Assembly: GCF_003426775.1 (NCBI RefSeq)
Contig: NZ_QJUG01000016.1
Span: 1-59,880, forward strand
Direction: 5' to 3'
DNA: 59,880 bases
From: Allorhizocola rhizosphaerae
GTDB lineage: Bacteria > Actinomycetota > Actinomycetes > Mycobacteriales > Micromonosporaceae
Position numbers and translations under genes: made by a program
Part shown: positions 59,510 through 59,880 of the stretch, piece by piece
Layout of the letters: each line of letters begins with the position of its first letter
Numbering within the stretch: position 1 is the first letter of the stretch
The notes under the pieces: generated by a model
The model's database searches: none
The model's input: the letters and a program-made list of their open reading frames with translations, nothing else
Told to the model about the DNA's origin: nothing

Positions 59510-59880
59510 GCAAACCCGGCTCCGGCGCGGTCTCGCGCAGCCCGAGCCTGAAATGCAAGCGGCGCAACGGATGCTGCGCCCACCAGTTCCACCGGCCCAG
59601 CAGCGTCATGGTCGCCGGGACCAGCAGGCAGCGAACGATCGTGGCGTCGATGAGCACGGCGGCGAACATCCCGAGCCCGATCTGCTCGACGCCGCCCAGC
59701 CGAGCCGTGGCGAAGGACCCGAACACGACGAGCATCAGCAGCGCGGCGGACGTGATGATGCGCCCGCCGCGCCGCAGTCCACGTTGGACGACCTGCGACT
59801 GGGAGCCGCCGGGCACCATGAGGCCGACCATGACCGGGCTGTCGCCGTGTTTGGGGAGAGCGCTAATGGGTGGGTGGGCG
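59490..59880 (-). CDS. MMPL-family transporter, C-terminal part (runs off right edge)
   Basis: The minus-strand frame is open from the window edge to a stop at 59490. It covers the last membrane segments of an RND/MMPL lipid or drug transporter: RGGRIITSAALLMLVVFGSF, GGVEQIGLGMFAAVLIDATI, VRCLLVPATMTLLGRWNWW. These last motifs are typical of MMPL C-terminal domains. The N-terminal two thirds lie outside the window. Confidence 0.85.
   Translation of the reverse strand, partial: AHPPISALPKHGDSPVMVGLMVPGGSQSQVVQRGLRRGGRIITSAALLMLVVFGSFATARLGGVEQIGLGMFAAVLIDATIVRCLLVPATMTLLGRWNWWAQHPLRRLHFRLGLRETAPEPGLLSVPAR

Overview
The window is high-GC, densely coded actinobacterial DNA, probably from a morphologically complex genus (Streptosporangiales or Pseudonocardiales are my best guesses; the genus cannot be fixed from this sequence). 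The evidence is two SARP/BTAD-NB-ARC-TPR regulators, a Scr1/DUF5753 regulator with a DUF574 methyltransferase and a DUF397 protein (WhiJ-like set), two small ECF sigma factors each fused by ATGA overlap to a membrane partner, several secreted subtilases, a GH43-ricin enzyme, a Ser/Thr kinase with an extracellular domain, and many starts that look leaderless (a TANNNT box 5-8 nt before the start codon).

Layout. 1-3.7 kb: edge of a membrane protein gene, an LPxTG surface protein, and a transaminase/omega-amidase pair. 3.7-12.4 kb: GH43-lectin, SARP regulator 1, a large subtilase overlapping an ECF sigma/anti-sigma-like pair. 12.4-18.9 kb: a secreted Cys-rich protein, then a two-gene operon of very large uncharacterised proteins (1012 aa then 801 aa); the 801-aa protein carries a GGDE signature in a context resembling a nucleotidyl-cyclase/polymerase palm. 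Its upstream region holds a tandem array of 57-bp hairpin repeats related to a 20-bp-arm palindrome 13 kb away. 18.9-25.1 kb: esterase/phytase-like protein, EamA exporter divergent from a LysR regulator, Dps, an M15-like secreted protein, a methyltransferase and a SRPBCC protein.

25.4-30.1 kb: kinase with a CBM2-like ectodomain, a membrane-anchored substrate-binding/VWA protein and a solute-binding protein without any permease, which looks like a sensing module. 30-34 kb: Usp, Tat-exported PhoX-like protein, Nudix and a gene graveyard (DegT aminotransferase remnant). 34-43 kb: BacNav-type channel, an immunity-domain-like protein coupled to a PaaK-like ligase, a plant-type subtilase, an epimerase-rhodanese operon with a frameshifted cysteine dioxygenase remnant, and a Phd/VapC toxin-antitoxin pair with palindromic operators.

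43-52 kb: secreted choice-of-anchor B protein and a His-rich secreted partner, a small secreted protein behind a LacI-type palindrome, esterase, AI-2E-like permease followed by a truncated VOC gene, a DUF1254/DUF1214 protein, and a second ECF sigma/anti-sigma-like pair with a likely ECF-type promoter and a VapC remnant behind it. 52-59.9 kb: a 19-bp tandem array, SARP regulator 2, the Scr1/methyltransferase/DUF397 set with 64-bp repeats that copy the methyltransferase gene's end, a GGDEF protein with a C-terminal SH3-like tail, a small hypothetical protein and the C-terminal end of an MMPL transporter. No tRNA, rRNA, complete insertion sequence or CRISPR array was seen.
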